NCBI GenBank assembly: GCA_902578505.1
Contig: CACHDD010000006.1
Span: 1 to 31,281 of the forward strand
Direction of reading: 5' to 3'
Length of the DNA: 31,281 nucleotides
Source: an uncultured Bacteroidota bacterium
GTDB lineage: Bacteria > Bacteroidota > Bacteroidia > Flavobacteriales > UA16
The first letter of the stretch is position 1, and every line of letters starts with the position of its first letter. The notes below the pieces were generated by a model, which had not been told where the DNA came from, ran no database searches, and worked only from the letters and a program-made list of their open reading frames with translations. Position numbers and translations under genes: made by a program. Positions 16,520 through 24,749 of this stretch are shown here, in pieces.

Positions 16520-16894
16520 ATGAAACATTTCTTTTCTCTAATTTTTATTCTTTCTTCTTGTACATATCTGTGCTTTTCACAGTCTGATATTCCAGGTCAA
16601 ACTGTATTTGAAGCTGTATTTGGTAAAAGTGTAGAACTAGATTACAAAAAATGTTGCTTTGCCGCATATGGATGGCACAAAACGTCAAAGATTAAATTTG
16701 AAGAAGTTCATGTACAAGATCTTGATAGTGAAGATATAGCATTTGAATTGTTACAATTAGGGATTCTACCTATAGATACAGAACAGTATTTCACTACTCC
16801 AAGTGGTCAAATAGTAATTGTTTCAAAAGAAGAAAATTTTAAAAAGGTCTATGACAGATTTTTAATCAATTTAGATGCTAAAAAAGACAAGTGA
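16520..16894 (+). CDS. Small secreted protein, unknown
   Basis: 124 residues, not recognised. It begins with a signal peptide (MKHFFSLIFILSSCTYLCFS, cleavage probably before QSD); an alternative lipoprotein reading at the internal Cys is less convincing. The mature part of about 100 residues has a Cys-Cys pair (DYKKCCFAAYGWH), many charged residues and a predicted mixed alpha/beta character. Its TGA overlaps the ATG of the large T9SS cargo gene by one base (TGATG), so the two are probably co-translated and may act together at the cell surface. A weak -7-like TATCTTG lies about 25 bases upstream. Composition is AT-rich like the following gene. Confidence 0.68.
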   Translation: MKHFFSLIFILSSCTYLCFSQSDIPGQTVFEAVFGKSVELDYKKCCFAAYGWHKTSKIKFEEVHVQDLDSEDIAFELLQLGILPIDTEQYFTTPSGQIVIVSKEENFKKVYDRFLINLDAKKDK

Positions 16895-19155
16895 TGAGAT
16901 TATTACTCGGATTGATAACCCTATTATTTTTTATTCCATATTCTTCAATTCATTCGCAAGATCTTGAAATAACCATTGACTCTGACGATACACAGCAATG
17001 TGAAGGAGTTTTACTTGATACAGGTGGTAATGGTGGTAGTTATGGGGCAAATGAAAATCATTCGATAACATGGTGTGCTCAAAATCCAGAAACAGTTCTA
17101 AATTTATACTGGGCAATTTTCTCTCTCGTTGAAAATTCTACAATCACTATTTATGATGGTGACAGTAATGATGCCCCACTAATTGGGATTTTTTCTGGGA
17201 CAGAGTTGCAATCAGAAAACATTACCTCTACAAATCCAACTGGGTGTTTGACAGTTGAGTTTGTTTCAGTCGAAGGAGGTGGTAATTTTGGTGCACTTGT
17301 TTCATGTGGCGAACCATGTGAACCACCTTTAGCCCATGCATATTGGTCTAATGATAATCAGCTGCCATATGTTGATGGATATTACAGAGCTTGTCTTGGA
17401 GACTCACTTACATTGATTTCAGATTCTTCAACTTCTGCAGGTGATAATAATCCAATCGTATCATGGGAATGGAATATGGGGGATAATGTTACTTACTCAG
17501 GTGAACCCTCAATAACCCATGTTTATGATAATCCTGGTTTATACACAATTGATTTAATTATTGAAGACAGTAACGATTGTCAAAATCAAAATACTATTGA
17601 TTTTAGAGTTTTAGTATCTACAGATGCTAATCCGATTATAACATCAGATTTTCCAATTTGTGTAAATGATACTGCTGTAATTGAAGGTACGATTAGCGGT
17701 GTGCCTTACATTGCTGAACCTAGTAATGATTTTGGTGATGGTCTTTATATACCAGATGACCAGACTCAATGTTTTTACAGTGAACTAACATTTACAAGTT
17801 TTGCTCCAGGTTCAGTAATTGATGATGCTACTGTCGATATTGAAAGTTTTTTCGTTAATATGGAGCATAGTTATATGGGTGATCTAACCATAATGCTTGA
17901 ATGCCCAAATGGCCAATCAATTTATGTTCACCAGCAAGGTGGAGCTTCAACTTATCTTGGTGAACCAATTGATGACAATACTGAGGAAATTCCAGGAATA
18001 GGTTATGATTATTCTTGGGAACCATTATCAACAAACGGAACATGGGCAGATAATGCTGGTTTCGGTGGTACACTTCCTGCTGGCTCTTATGCATCAGAAC
18101 AACCATTTTCGAATCTTGACGGTTGTCCATTGAATGGAACATGGCAAATTGAAGTATGTGATTTATTTGGCATAGATAACGGCTTTATTTTTGATTGGGG
18201 AATTCAATTTGATCCAGAACTATATCCTGAAGTAGTTTCCTTTACTCCTGTTTTTAATTTAGAAGATTGCGATTCTACCTATTGGTATACATTCGATACA
18301 CCAGAAAATATTGAATATGAATATATTCTAGAAGAATCTCAAGACGACGGTGATTGTAGTACTGTTGAAATAAATCCAGATACTACAGGAATTCATACAT
18401 TGATATTTCACACTATCAATAACTTTGGTTGTCATTATGAGGACACCCTTATTGTTGAAGTAAAAGGTGTTGATTTCAATCTAAGAGCAACACCACAGCA
18501 ATTTTGTGGTCAACCTTTACCAATTATTGCTACTTTTAATAATTTTGGTGTTTCTCTAGAAGATTGTGATTTTGAATGGTCCTATACCTCTAGTTCTGGA
18601 GATGTAGATATAGTTCCTTTTGCAAACTTCCCTCCATCTGATACTGCAGCTTATTTAAATGAGATGGAAGATCCAACAACTTTTACTTTAGAAGTATCAT
18701 ACAATATACCTAGTTCTAGTGAAACATGTATTAATAGCGACTTTATAGAAATTGAAACTTGTGAAATAACTATACCGAATGTATTTACACCAAATGGCGA
18801 TGATCATAACGATGAATGGTATGTAGATGGTCTCGGATCATTTTTTGGCAGCGAAGTATATATCTACGATAGGTGGGGGGTTGAAGTCCATTCTTATAAA
18901 ATTGGCAGTGAAGGAATCAATCCAAAGTGGAATGGTGAAATACAGAACCCAGTATTTAAAGATGTAACAGTTGCAGAAGGAGTTTATTATTATGTTGTTA
19001 AAGTATACCAATCTGAAGGGGAAGAACTATTTGTAGTTGATCAAGATTGTCCTTGTCAAAATGGTGGATTCGATATAGACTGTTGCCAAGATAATAGCAT
19101 GATTAACCAGGATGAATGGACTACTTATACAGGAATTCTAACAATAAATAGATAA
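16894..19155 (+). CDS. Large secreted CUB/PKD/P-domain protein with T9SS type B sorting domain
   Basis: About 753 residues from ATG 16894 (an in-frame GTG one codon earlier is less likely). Order: signal peptide MRLLLGLITLLFFIPYSSIHS; a CUB-like domain (about 30-140, from CEGVLLDTGGNGG to LVSCGEPC); a PKD domain (about 170-240, with WEWNMGDN and VYDNPGLYTIDLIIED); a proprotein-convertase-like P domain (about 295-440, with HSYMGDLTIMLECPNG, NGTWQIEVCD and FIFDWGIQF); further Ig-like sequence; and a gliding-motility-type C-terminal domain (IPNVFTPNGDDHNDEWYVDG, IYDRWG, GVYYYVVKVYQ, YTGILTINR). It has no catalytic domain, so adhesion or matrix binding is the likely role. The sorting domain contains an unusual Cys-rich insert just before its last strand (CPCQ, CCQD). 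Codon use is AT-rich. Possibly acquired, but that is not proven. Confidence 0.88.
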   Translation: MRLLLGLITLLFFIPYSSIHSQDLEITIDSDDTQQCEGVLLDTGGNGGSYGANENHSITWCAQNPETVLNLYWAIFSLVENSTITIYDGDSNDAPLIGIFSGTELQSENITSTNPTGCLTVEFVSVEGGGNFGALVSCGEPCEPPLAHAYWSNDNQLPYVDGYYRACLGDSLTLISDSSTSAGDNNPIVSWEWNMGDNVTYSGEPSITHVYDNPGLYTIDLIIEDSNDCQNQNTIDFRVLVSTDANPIITSDFPICVNDTAVIEGTISGVPYIAEPSNDFGDGLYIPDDQTQCFYSELTFTSFAPGSVIDDATVDIESFFVNMEHSYMGDLTIMLECPNGQSIYVHQQGGASTYLGEPIDDNTEEIPGIGYDYSWEPLSTNGTWADNAGFGGTLPAGSYASEQPFSNLDGCPLNGTWQIEVCDLFGIDNGFIFDWGIQFDPELYPEVVSFTPVFNLEDCDSTYWYTFDTPENIEYEYILEESQDDGDCSTVEINPDTTGIHTLIFHTINNFGCHYEDTLIVEVKGVDFNLRATPQQFCGQPLPIIATFNNFGVSLEDCDFEWSYTSSSGDVDIVPFANFPPSDTAAYLNEMEDPTTFTLEVSYNIPSSSETCINSDFIEIETCEITIPNVFTPNGDDHNDEWYVDGLGSFFGSEVYIYDRWGVEVHSYKIGSEGINPKWNGEIQNPVFKDVTVAEGVYYYVVKVYQSEGEELFVVDQDCPCQNGGFDIDCCQDNSMINQDEWTTYTGILTINR

Positions 19156-19163
19156 TTAAGTTT

Positions 19164-19367
19164 TTACTTTACTTTTTTAGTAGGCGTCCACTCATCAATA
19201 GGAAATACTTTAGTAATCTTTTGATACACAACAGAAGGAATTAGATAGCCCACTTAAAATGCATTCATTTAGGTTTTTACTTTTTCAAAAGCATACTTAA
19301 CATCTTCTGCAGAAATAAGAAGAAAGTGATTTTCTTCTTTTTCATGAAGCGAAGGTAAGAGTCTTAT
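19164..19367 (-). pseudogene. Broken or very small gene behind a consensus-like promoter
   Basis: The 284 bases between the T9SS cargo and pcm hold no intact gene, but the minus strand looks gene-derived. A box TACCTTCG (19357-19350) is followed four bases later by ATG 19345, exactly as at smpB and the MBL gene. That ATG opens only 22 codons (MKKKKITFFLFLQKM to KK, stop at 19277). A second frame, running through 19367-19164, reads protein-like sequence (HEKEENHFLLISAEDVKYAF, ending KVKT), then TAA, four codons, another TAA, and GYLIPSVVYQKITKVFPIDE through to KVK and stop, all in one phase. The simplest reading is a small gene broken by a frameshift and two in-frame stops. A genuine 22-residue peptide is the alternative. 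I do not recognise the family. Confidence 0.4.
19350..19357 (-). promoter_or_regulatory. -7 promoter box without an intact gene (TACCTTCG)
   Basis: Same eight bases and same four-base distance to an ATG as at smpB (3887-3894) and the MBL hydrolase (8897-8890). It supports the idea that a gene once started, or a tiny one still starts, at 19345. Confidence 0.42.
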
Positions 19368-19439
19368 TCACACCTTATGTGGGAAGAAATGATAGATATT
19401 CTTCACACTTGATTGAAATTAGCTATATATATTACATAT

Positions 19440-20093
19440 GTGAATAGAGTAGATGAATATCGCCACAAAGGAATGAGGCGCAAGCTTTCTGAAGAGCTTG
19501 TAAATATGGGAATTTCAAATCCAAACGTACTTAATGCTATCAAGAAAATTCCTAGACATTTTTTTATAGATTCTACATTTGAGAAGCATGCATATACTAA
19601 TAAGGCTTTTCCAATTGCTTCAGGTCAAACTATTTCGCAACCCCACACTGTTGCAAATCAAACTGAGCTATTAGGATGTAAAGCTGGAGATTTGGTTTTG
19701 GAAATTGGAACAGGCTCTGGATATCAGTGTGCTGTGCTATGTGAAATGGGGATGAAGGTACACTCAATTGAAAGGCAAAAAGATCTATTCGATTCTGCGG
19801 GGCCTTTGTTGCGATATCTTGGGTATAAACCATTTCTTTATTATGGTGACGGATATAAGGGGAAAAAGTCATTTGCTCCATTTGATGGAATTATTGTTAC
19901 TTGTGGAGCTCCATTCGTTCCCGATGCTTTAAAAAGTCAACTTAAAGTGGGTGGAAGGCTTGTTATTCCTGTTGGTTCTGACGGAAAACAAAGAATGCTC
20001 ACATTTGACAAATTAAAAGGAGGTGATTTAGTTGAGAATGACCACGGTGATGCAGCATTTGTTCCAATGCTTGCATCAAGAGCCAGAGATTAG
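19440..20093 (+). CDS. pcm: Protein-L-isoaspartate(D-aspartate) O-methyltransferase
   Basis: This SAM-dependent enzyme methylates isoaspartyl residues in aged proteins, starting their repair. Family landmarks are present: NAIKKIPRHFFI, AFPIASGQTISQPHTVA (active-site loop), the SAM-binding LVLEIGTGSGYQCAVL, ALKSQLKVGGRLVIPVG, and the late FVPM. I choose GTG 19440 (217 residues), giving VNRVDEYRHKGMRRKL, which fits the usual family N-terminus; a TTG at 19413 would add nine residues and an ATG within the frame (MRRKL) would cut conserved sequence. There is no obvious promoter box close to the start. The stop overlaps that of the convergent YciO-like gene by four bases. Confidence 0.93.
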   Translation: MNRVDEYRHKGMRRKLSEELVNMGISNPNVLNAIKKIPRHFFIDSTFEKHAYTNKAFPIASGQTISQPHTVANQTELLGCKAGDLVLEIGTGSGYQCAVLCEMGMKVHSIERQKDLFDSAGPLLRYLGYKPFLYYGDGYKGKKSFAPFDGIIVTCGAPFVPDALKSQLKVGGRLVIPVGSDGKQRMLTFDKLKGGDLVENDHGDAAFVPMLASRARD

Positions 20094-20710
20094 AGTATAG
20101 AATCTATATCGCCTCTTCCTTCTCTAATAACTTCAGGGATGCCTGACGAACAATCTATAATTGTTGATGCGTATAACTCGCCAAACCCTCCATGCACTAC
20201 AGCATCAACCGCATGTCCATGTCTTTCTTCAATTAATTCAGGATCTGTTGTGTACTCTAGAATTTCGTCATCATCGTGAACAGAAGAGACTACAAGAGGT
20301 TTTCCTATTTCTCTAAGAATAGCTTGGGCTACTGCGTTGTCAGGAATCCTAATGCCAATAGTTTTTTTCTTACTCCTAAATAGTTTAGGAACATTACCTC
20401 CGGAAGGAAGTATGAATGTAAATGGCCCAGGTAAAGCTCTTTTTATGAGTTTGAAAATCTCGTTAGGCACTGGCCGCGAGTACTTGCTTAGGTTGCTTAG
20501 ATCTGAGCAAAGAATGGAAAAGTGAGCTTTATTTGGCCTTAGACCTTTTAATCTTGATATCCTTTCAAACCCCTTACTGCTACCTAATAGACAGGCAAAA
20601 CTGTAAACAGTATCAGTAGGACAAACCACTAAACCATCCTTTTCAAGAATGGATACTACCTGTTTAACTCTATCAAATTCTGGTTCTTCTTGGTGTATCC
20701 TAATTATCAA
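20090..20710 (-). CDS. L-threonylcarbamoyladenylate synthase family protein, YciO branch
   Basis: 206 residues of the Sua5/YciO/YrdC fold, which binds ATP and RNA. TsaC/Sua5 members make threonylcarbamoyl-AMP for the t6A modification of tRNA. Here the motifs are CPTDTVYSFACLLGS, ISRLKGLRPNKAHFSILC, LPGPFTFILPSGG, KKTIGIRIPDN and late VIREGRGDID. The FSILCSDLSNL and GPFTFILP patterns fit YciO better than TsaC, and whether YciO proteins have the same activity is less certain. It is 11 bases downstream of the transaldolase-like gene on the same strand. A second, canonical Sua5 elsewhere in the genome would be expected if this is a true YciO. Confidence 0.85.
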   Translation of the reverse strand: MIIRIHQEEPEFDRVKQVVSILEKDGLVVCPTDTVYSFACLLGSSKGFERISRLKGLRPNKAHFSILCSDLSNLSKYSRPVPNEIFKLIKRALPGPFTFILPSGGNVPKLFRSKKKTIGIRIPDNAVAQAILREIGKPLVVSSVHDDDEILEYTTDPELIEERHGHAVDAVVHGGFGELYASTIIDCSSGIPEVIREGRGDIDSIL

Positions 20711-20721
20711 ATTCTTGTATT

Positions 20722-21378
20722 TTACCCTTTAGCTTTAGCATGATCTGCTAAGAATTTTTCAAGACCAATGTCAGTTAATGGGTGCTTAAGTAAGCCTAAC
20801 ATAGCACTTAATGGACCAGTCATGACATCAGCTCCAATTCTAGCACAATCAATGATGTGCATAGTGTGGCGAACACTGGCAGCAAGAATCTCTGTACTAA
20901 ACTCGTAATTGTCGTATATCTCACGAATAGACTCAATTAACTCTAATCCATCAGAACTTATATCGTCTAATCGACCAATAAAAGGACTTACGTAAGTTGC
21001 ACCTGCTTTAGCTGCAAGTAAAGCTTGGCCGGGAGAGAAAACTAATGTGCAGTTAGTTCTAATTCCTTTTGAAGTAAAGTAGCTAATTGCTCTAATTCCA
21101 TCTTGAATCATTGGAACTTTTACAACGATGTTTGGGTGAAGGCCAGCTAGCTTTTCACCTTCTGCAATCATGCCTTCATAATCAGTAGAAATTACTTCTG
21201 CACTTACATCTCCATCAACAATTTCGCAAATAGATTTGTAATGATTTAATACAGCTTCATCTCCCGAAATACCTTCTTTTGCCATCAATGATGGGTTAGT
21301 TGTTACTCCGTCTAATACTCCAAACTCTGCTGCTTCGCGAATCTGATCTAGGTTAGCTGTGTCGATGAAAAATTTCAT
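20722..21378 (-). CDS. Transaldolase / fructose-6-phosphate aldolase (small subfamily)
   Basis: 218 residues, the short single-domain TIM-barrel form (classical transaldolases exceed 300). It starts [16 protein letters not shown] and shows [14 protein letters not shown], the Schiff-base lysine in NIVVKVPM (about residue 85), [31 protein letters not shown] and [11 protein letters not shown]. It transfers or cleaves three-carbon units between sugar phosphates in the non-oxidative pentose phosphate pathway. FSA and small transaldolase (TalC) activities cannot be told apart by eye, and in Bacteroidota transaldolase is more likely. It is divergent from the zinc-finger gene. A TAATCTTA with TTTTG 22 bases upstream is a weak promoter candidate. 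Confidence 0.93.
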   Translation of the reverse strand: MKFFIDTANLDQIREAAEFGVLDGVTTNPSLMAKEGISGDEAVLNHYKSICEIVDGDVSAEVISTDYEGMIAEGEKLAGLHPNIVVKVPMIQDGIRAISYFTSKGIRTNCTLVFSPGQALLAAKAGATYVSPFIGRLDDISSDGLELIESIREIYDNYEFSTEILAASVRHTMHIIDCARIGADVMTGPLSAMLGLLKHPLTDIGLEKFLADHAKAKG

Positions 21379-21438
21379 TTATGAAATAAGATTAATTATA
21401 TTAATGCAATCTTGGACAAAAATAACCATCTTAAGCTC

Positions 21439-21771
21439 ATGTTGACACAAGAAGAGAAGAGAGATATTCAAGATAGAATTAACAAAAAGTTGTCTGATCT
21501 TCAAGAAAGGATGGATGAGTATAAACAACTCACTAAACCTATCCCACCCTCTGCATCAATTGGAAGAGTAAGCAGGATGGATGCGATTAACAACAGAAGT
21601 GTTAATGAAGCAGCTCTTAGGCAGTTGAAAAATCAATACAAAAGTCTCGAAAACGCATTAAGTAGACTAAAAAAGGATAAGTTTGGGAGATGTGTTAGTT
21701 GTGGAAAGAAAATACCTACTGCTAGAATTCATCTAATGCCTGGAGCATTAAGATGTGTTAGATGTTCGTAG
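21439..21771 (+). CDS. DksA/TraR-type C4 zinc-finger protein
   Basis: I place the start at ATG 21439 (110 residues); a TTG at 21412 is in frame but gives an unconvincing N-terminus. The first two thirds are helical, beginning LTQEEKRDIQDRINKKLSDL, with a coiled-coil-like pattern. The C-terminus is a four-Cys zinc finger (CVSC at about 85-88 and CVRC at about 105-108) around the family motif GKKIPTARIHLMPGALRC. Such proteins bind in the RNA polymerase secondary channel and change transcription with ppGpp. This one lacks the acidic tip residues usual in E. coli DksA as far as I can judge, so its role is uncertain. A lipoprotein gene follows at a short distance with its own promoter box. Confidence 0.87.
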   Translation: MLTQEEKRDIQDRINKKLSDLQERMDEYKQLTKPIPPSASIGRVSRMDAINNRSVNEAALRQLKNQYKSLENALSRLKKDKFGRCVSCGKKIPTARIHLMPGALRCVRCS

Positions 21772-21787
21772 TGCTATATCAAAGCAG

Positions 21788-21795
21788 TAACTTTG
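21788..21795 (+). promoter_or_regulatory. -7 promoter box of the lipoprotein gene (TAACTTTG)
   Basis: Exact TAnnTTTG match, six bases before GTG 21802. It argues against the TTG at 21793, which would lie inside the box. Confidence 0.5.
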
Positions 21796-21801
21796 TGCAA
21801 C

Positions 21802-22674
21802 GTGAAACTTTATGGAATATTATTATTGAGTCTAGCCTTAATCTTTGGAGGCTGCGATTTTAAAGACAATAGCTCTGGGATACCTCACATTGTTAAAGTG
21901 AACGATTTTGATCTACGTCAGCTTCAAGACGAAAGATCAGACACTTATGATGTAAAAGAGGTCTGGGTTTATTCAAGTCAAGATATTCTAGGTGTTTTTC
22001 CATTACCGGCTACTATTCCATATTTGGATGAGGATGGAAACGGTGTAGTAGATTTAACAATTCTTGCTGGTATTAAAGCAAATGGGATTGCAGCTACACG
22101 AACTCCATATAATTTATATGAAGCAGAGAGTTTGTCAAATGAATTTATTGGCGGTGACACTACGGTAATTGAAACATTTCAGACTCAGTATATAAATTCT
22201 GCATATGTCGACATGATTGAAGATTTTGAACAAAGTTCAAATCTATTCCATCCCAATTATATTAGCTCAGCAGATATTGTAAGAACAACTAATAACGCAT
22301 ACGTTCTTGATGGCGTTGGTTCAGGTTTGATTTTATTGAATGACACAATGAATCAGTTGTTTTCTGCTACTCAAGTTGAGTTTATTAACCTACCGTCTAA
22401 TTCAGGTGAAATATGGTTGGAATATGATTATAAAAGCGATAATACATTTTCTATAGGATTAGAAGCTATAGGAGGGTCAGAAGATGGTAGATATCCTATC
22501 TACGTGCATAATTCAACTGGAGGAGAATGGAAAAAAATGTATCTAGAGCTAGGGCCAATAGTTTGGACTACTCCAGGTTCAGTTGGTTATGAAATTATTT
22601 TAGATGCAATTTTGGATCCAGGTGAAGACTCTGGATATGTAGTAGTTGATAATTTCAAAATTGTTCATTTTTAA
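21802..22674 (+). CDS. Predicted lipoprotein, unknown
   Basis: 290 residues from GTG 21802. The N-terminus (MKLYGILLLSLALIFGGC) is a lipoprotein signal with lipobox F-G-G-C, and the next residues are Asp-Phe-Lys-Asp. The mature protein has no motif I recognise. It is rich in beta-type sequence and Asp/Ser/Tyr, with a WLEYDYKSDNTFSIG stretch and the ending GYVVVDNFKIVHF, which resembles a jelly-roll carbohydrate-binding or lectin-like domain (a guess). Its TAA overlaps the ATG of the glycosylphosphotransferase gene (TAATG), so the two are coupled. That link hints at a role in cell-surface polysaccharide or envelope assembly. Confidence 0.75.
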   Translation: MKLYGILLLSLALIFGGCDFKDNSSGIPHIVKVNDFDLRQLQDERSDTYDVKEVWVYSSQDILGVFPLPATIPYLDEDGNGVVDLTILAGIKANGIAATRTPYNLYEAESLSNEFIGGDTTVIETFQTQYINSAYVDMIEDFEQSSNLFHPNYISSADIVRTTNNAYVLDGVGSGLILLNDTMNQLFSATQVEFINLPSNSGEIWLEYDYKSDNTFSIGLEAIGGSEDGRYPIYVHNSTGGEWKKMYLELGPIVWTTPGSVGYEIILDAILDPGEDSGYVVVDNFKIVHF

Positions 22675-24101
22675 TGAAGGGAAGAAAAATAGTAGCGAGA
22701 TTTCTTCCATGGCATTATGCAATTGGTGATTTTATTGCTGGAGCACTTGCTTGGACTGCCTTGTATATATTTAGGAAGATTGAAATTGAAAAGCTTTGGG
22801 ATTCATGTATAGACAATTTAATTTTTGATGTCAATTATATTTTAGGAGTATTCTTTGTCCCACTTTTCTGGATGGGTTTATATGCTGTTATGGGGATGTA
22901 TTCAAATACAAGAAGCAGGCATAAAATTCAAGAGTTTTTAAATGTTTTAATTTCAACATCATTTGGTTCTCTTTTACTCTTTTTTACCCTTTTAATTGAT
23001 GATTATATCGTTGATTATTATCAATTTTATATGACTTTAAGTGTGTTGTTTATTTCACACCTTTCACTAACTCTTGCTTCAAGATTAATTATTGTTTCTA
23101 GAACTCTAAGATTAATTTCAAAAGGAGATTGGGCTTTTAAAACCCTTGTTATTGGTGGTTCTAATACTGCCGTTCAATTGGTTGATGATATTCAAACAAA
23201 TTCTTTTAATTCAACTTTTGAATTAATGGGTTTTATTCAAATAAGTGATGTTTATCCAAAGCTTTCAAAAAAGCTAAAAAGACTTGGCGGTATTGATGAT
23301 TTAGTTAAAATTATAGAAGATTATAACATTGAAGAGGTTATAGTTGCAATTGAGCCAAAAGACAGAAAGAAAACTGTTGATTTAATTGTTCTTTCTGAAG
23401 GTAAGGGTGTAAATATTAAAGTTGTTCCAAATCTTTATGACATGCTTAGTGGTAATGTCAGAACTGGTGCAGTTTATGGCACTCCTTTGATTCACGTTGA
23501 TAGATTGGTAATGCCTAATTGGCAACGTGTAGTCAAAAGAGCGTTTGATATAAGTTTTTCTCTTATTGCTTTATTATCATTTTTTCCGATTTATGTTTGG
23601 CTAGCCTGTGTAGTTAAAATCTCTTCGAAAGGTCCTGTATTTTATAGGCAGGAAAGAGTTGGAAGATTTGGTGTGCCATTTTACATAATTAAATTTAGAA
23701 CAATGATTGTAAATGCAGAAAGTGGTGCACCTCAATTAAGCTCTGAAGATGATCCAAGAATTACTAGTTCAGGGAAGTGGATGAGGAAATTGAGATTTGA
23801 TGAACTACCACAGTTTTGGAATGTTCTTATTGGTGAAATGTCATTGGTGGGACCGAGACCAGAAAGGCAATACTTTATTGATAAAATCAAGGAAAGAGCA
23901 CCACACTATACACACTTGCAAAAAGTAAGACCAGGTATAACTTCTTGGGGCCAAGTGAAATATGGTTATGCTGAAAATGTAGACCAAATGATTCAAAGAC
24001 TTAGGTTCGACATTATGTACATAGAAAACATGAATCTAGCATTAGATATGAAAATTTTGATTTATACGGTTCGAACAATCATTAAGGGTTCTGGAAAATG
24101 A
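22674..24101 (+). CDS. Polyprenyl-phosphate sugar-1-phosphate transferase (exopolysaccharide type)
   Basis: 475 residues of the WcaJ/WbaP type. The N-terminal part has four membrane segments (about 10-30, 50-75, 85-110, 115-135) and a cytoplasmic Rossmann-like CoA-binding-type domain (KTLVIGGSNTAVQLVDDI, about 160). One more membrane segment (about 290-312) leads into the catalytic domain: KRAFDISFSLIAL, GPVFYRQERVG, FYIIKFRTM, RKLRFDELPQFWNVL, EMSLVGPRPER and VRPGITSWGQVKYGY. It attaches the first sugar phosphate to undecaprenyl phosphate at the inner membrane, starting a repeat unit of exopolysaccharide, capsule or O-antigen. No glycosyltransferases or flippase lie beside it. It is fused by overlapping stop/start codons to the lipoprotein gene before it and the FAH-family gene after it. 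Confidence 0.95.
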   Translation: MKGRKIVARFLPWHYAIGDFIAGALAWTALYIFRKIEIEKLWDSCIDNLIFDVNYILGVFFVPLFWMGLYAVMGMYSNTRSRHKIQEFLNVLISTSFGSLLLFFTLLIDDYIVDYYQFYMTLSVLFISHLSLTLASRLIIVSRTLRLISKGDWAFKTLVIGGSNTAVQLVDDIQTNSFNSTFELMGFIQISDVYPKLSKKLKRLGGIDDLVKIIEDYNIEEVIVAIEPKDRKKTVDLIVLSEGKGVNIKVVPNLYDMLSGNVRTGAVYGTPLIHVDRLVMPNWQRVVKRAFDISFSLIALLSFFPIYVWLACVVKISSKGPVFYRQERVGRFGVPFYIIKFRTMIVNAESGAPQLSSEDDPRITSSGKWMRKLRFDELPQFWNVLIGEMSLVGPRPERQYFIDKIKERAPHYTHLQKVRPGITSWGQVKYGYAENVDQMIQRLRFDIMYIENMNLALDMKILIYTVRTIIKGSGK

Positions 24102-24715
24102 AGATTATTTGTATTGGTAGAAATTATAAACTTCACGCTGAAGAGTTGGGTAATACGGTTCCAGACGAACCACTGTTTTTTCTAAAGCCAGATAGTGCAA
24201 TCCTTCCAAGAAAACACGCTTTTTATCTGCCAGATTGGACTGATGATGTACAACACGAAGTTGAGCTTGTTATCAAAATCAGAAAGCTGGGGAAGGGGAT
24301 ACAGAAAAAATTTGCTCCGAGATATTATTCTATGGTGGGGCTTGGTATAGATTTTACAGCTAGAGATGTACAATATGAAATGAAGTCAAAAGGACACCCT
24401 TGGGAAAAGTCAAAAGGATTTGACGGATCTGCTGTGGTGTCTAATTTGTTTATTCCATTGCAAGACTTGGGAGGAGATGTTCAGAATTTAAATTTTGAAT
24501 TGAAAAATAACGGAAAAGTTGTTCAGAGTGGAAACTCAAGTGAAATGATTTTCTCAGTGGACGATTTAATTGTCTATTTGTCTAAGTACATGACACTTAA
24601 AACAGGTGATCTTATTTACACAGGTACTCCGGCGGGAGTCGGAACAGTAAAAAATGGTGATTTGTTAACAGGTACTCTTGAAGGAAATCACATGTTTGAT
24701 GTGAGAGTTCGATAA
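24098..24715 (+). CDS. Fumarylacetoacetate hydrolase (FAH) family protein
   Basis: 205 residues, the short FAH-domain form. It starts MKIICIGRNYKLHAEELGN and has the metal-binding motifs QHEVELVIKI and GIDFTARDVQ, then HPWEKSKGFDGSAVVS, NGKVVQSGNSSEMIF and YTGTPAGVGTVKNGD. Members hydrolyse or isomerise 3-oxo acids such as acylpyruvates or oxaloacetate enol. The exact substrate cannot be read from the sequence; acylpyruvase or oxaloacetate tautomerase/decarboxylase are the usual candidates. The ATG overlaps the TGA of the glycosylphosphotransferase gene (ATGA), so they share an mRNA, though no functional link is obvious. Confidence 0.92.
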   Translation: MKIICIGRNYKLHAEELGNTVPDEPLFFLKPDSAILPRKHAFYLPDWTDDVQHEVELVIKIRKLGKGIQKKFAPRYYSMVGLGIDFTARDVQYEMKSKGHPWEKSKGFDGSAVVSNLFIPLQDLGGDVQNLNFELKNNGKVVQSGNSSEMIFSVDDLIVYLSKYMTLKTGDLIYTGTPAGVGTVKNGDLLTGTLEGNHMFDVRVR

Positions 24716-24749
24716 TGATTCAGTAGAATTGTAATTCAAATTGTATGTT

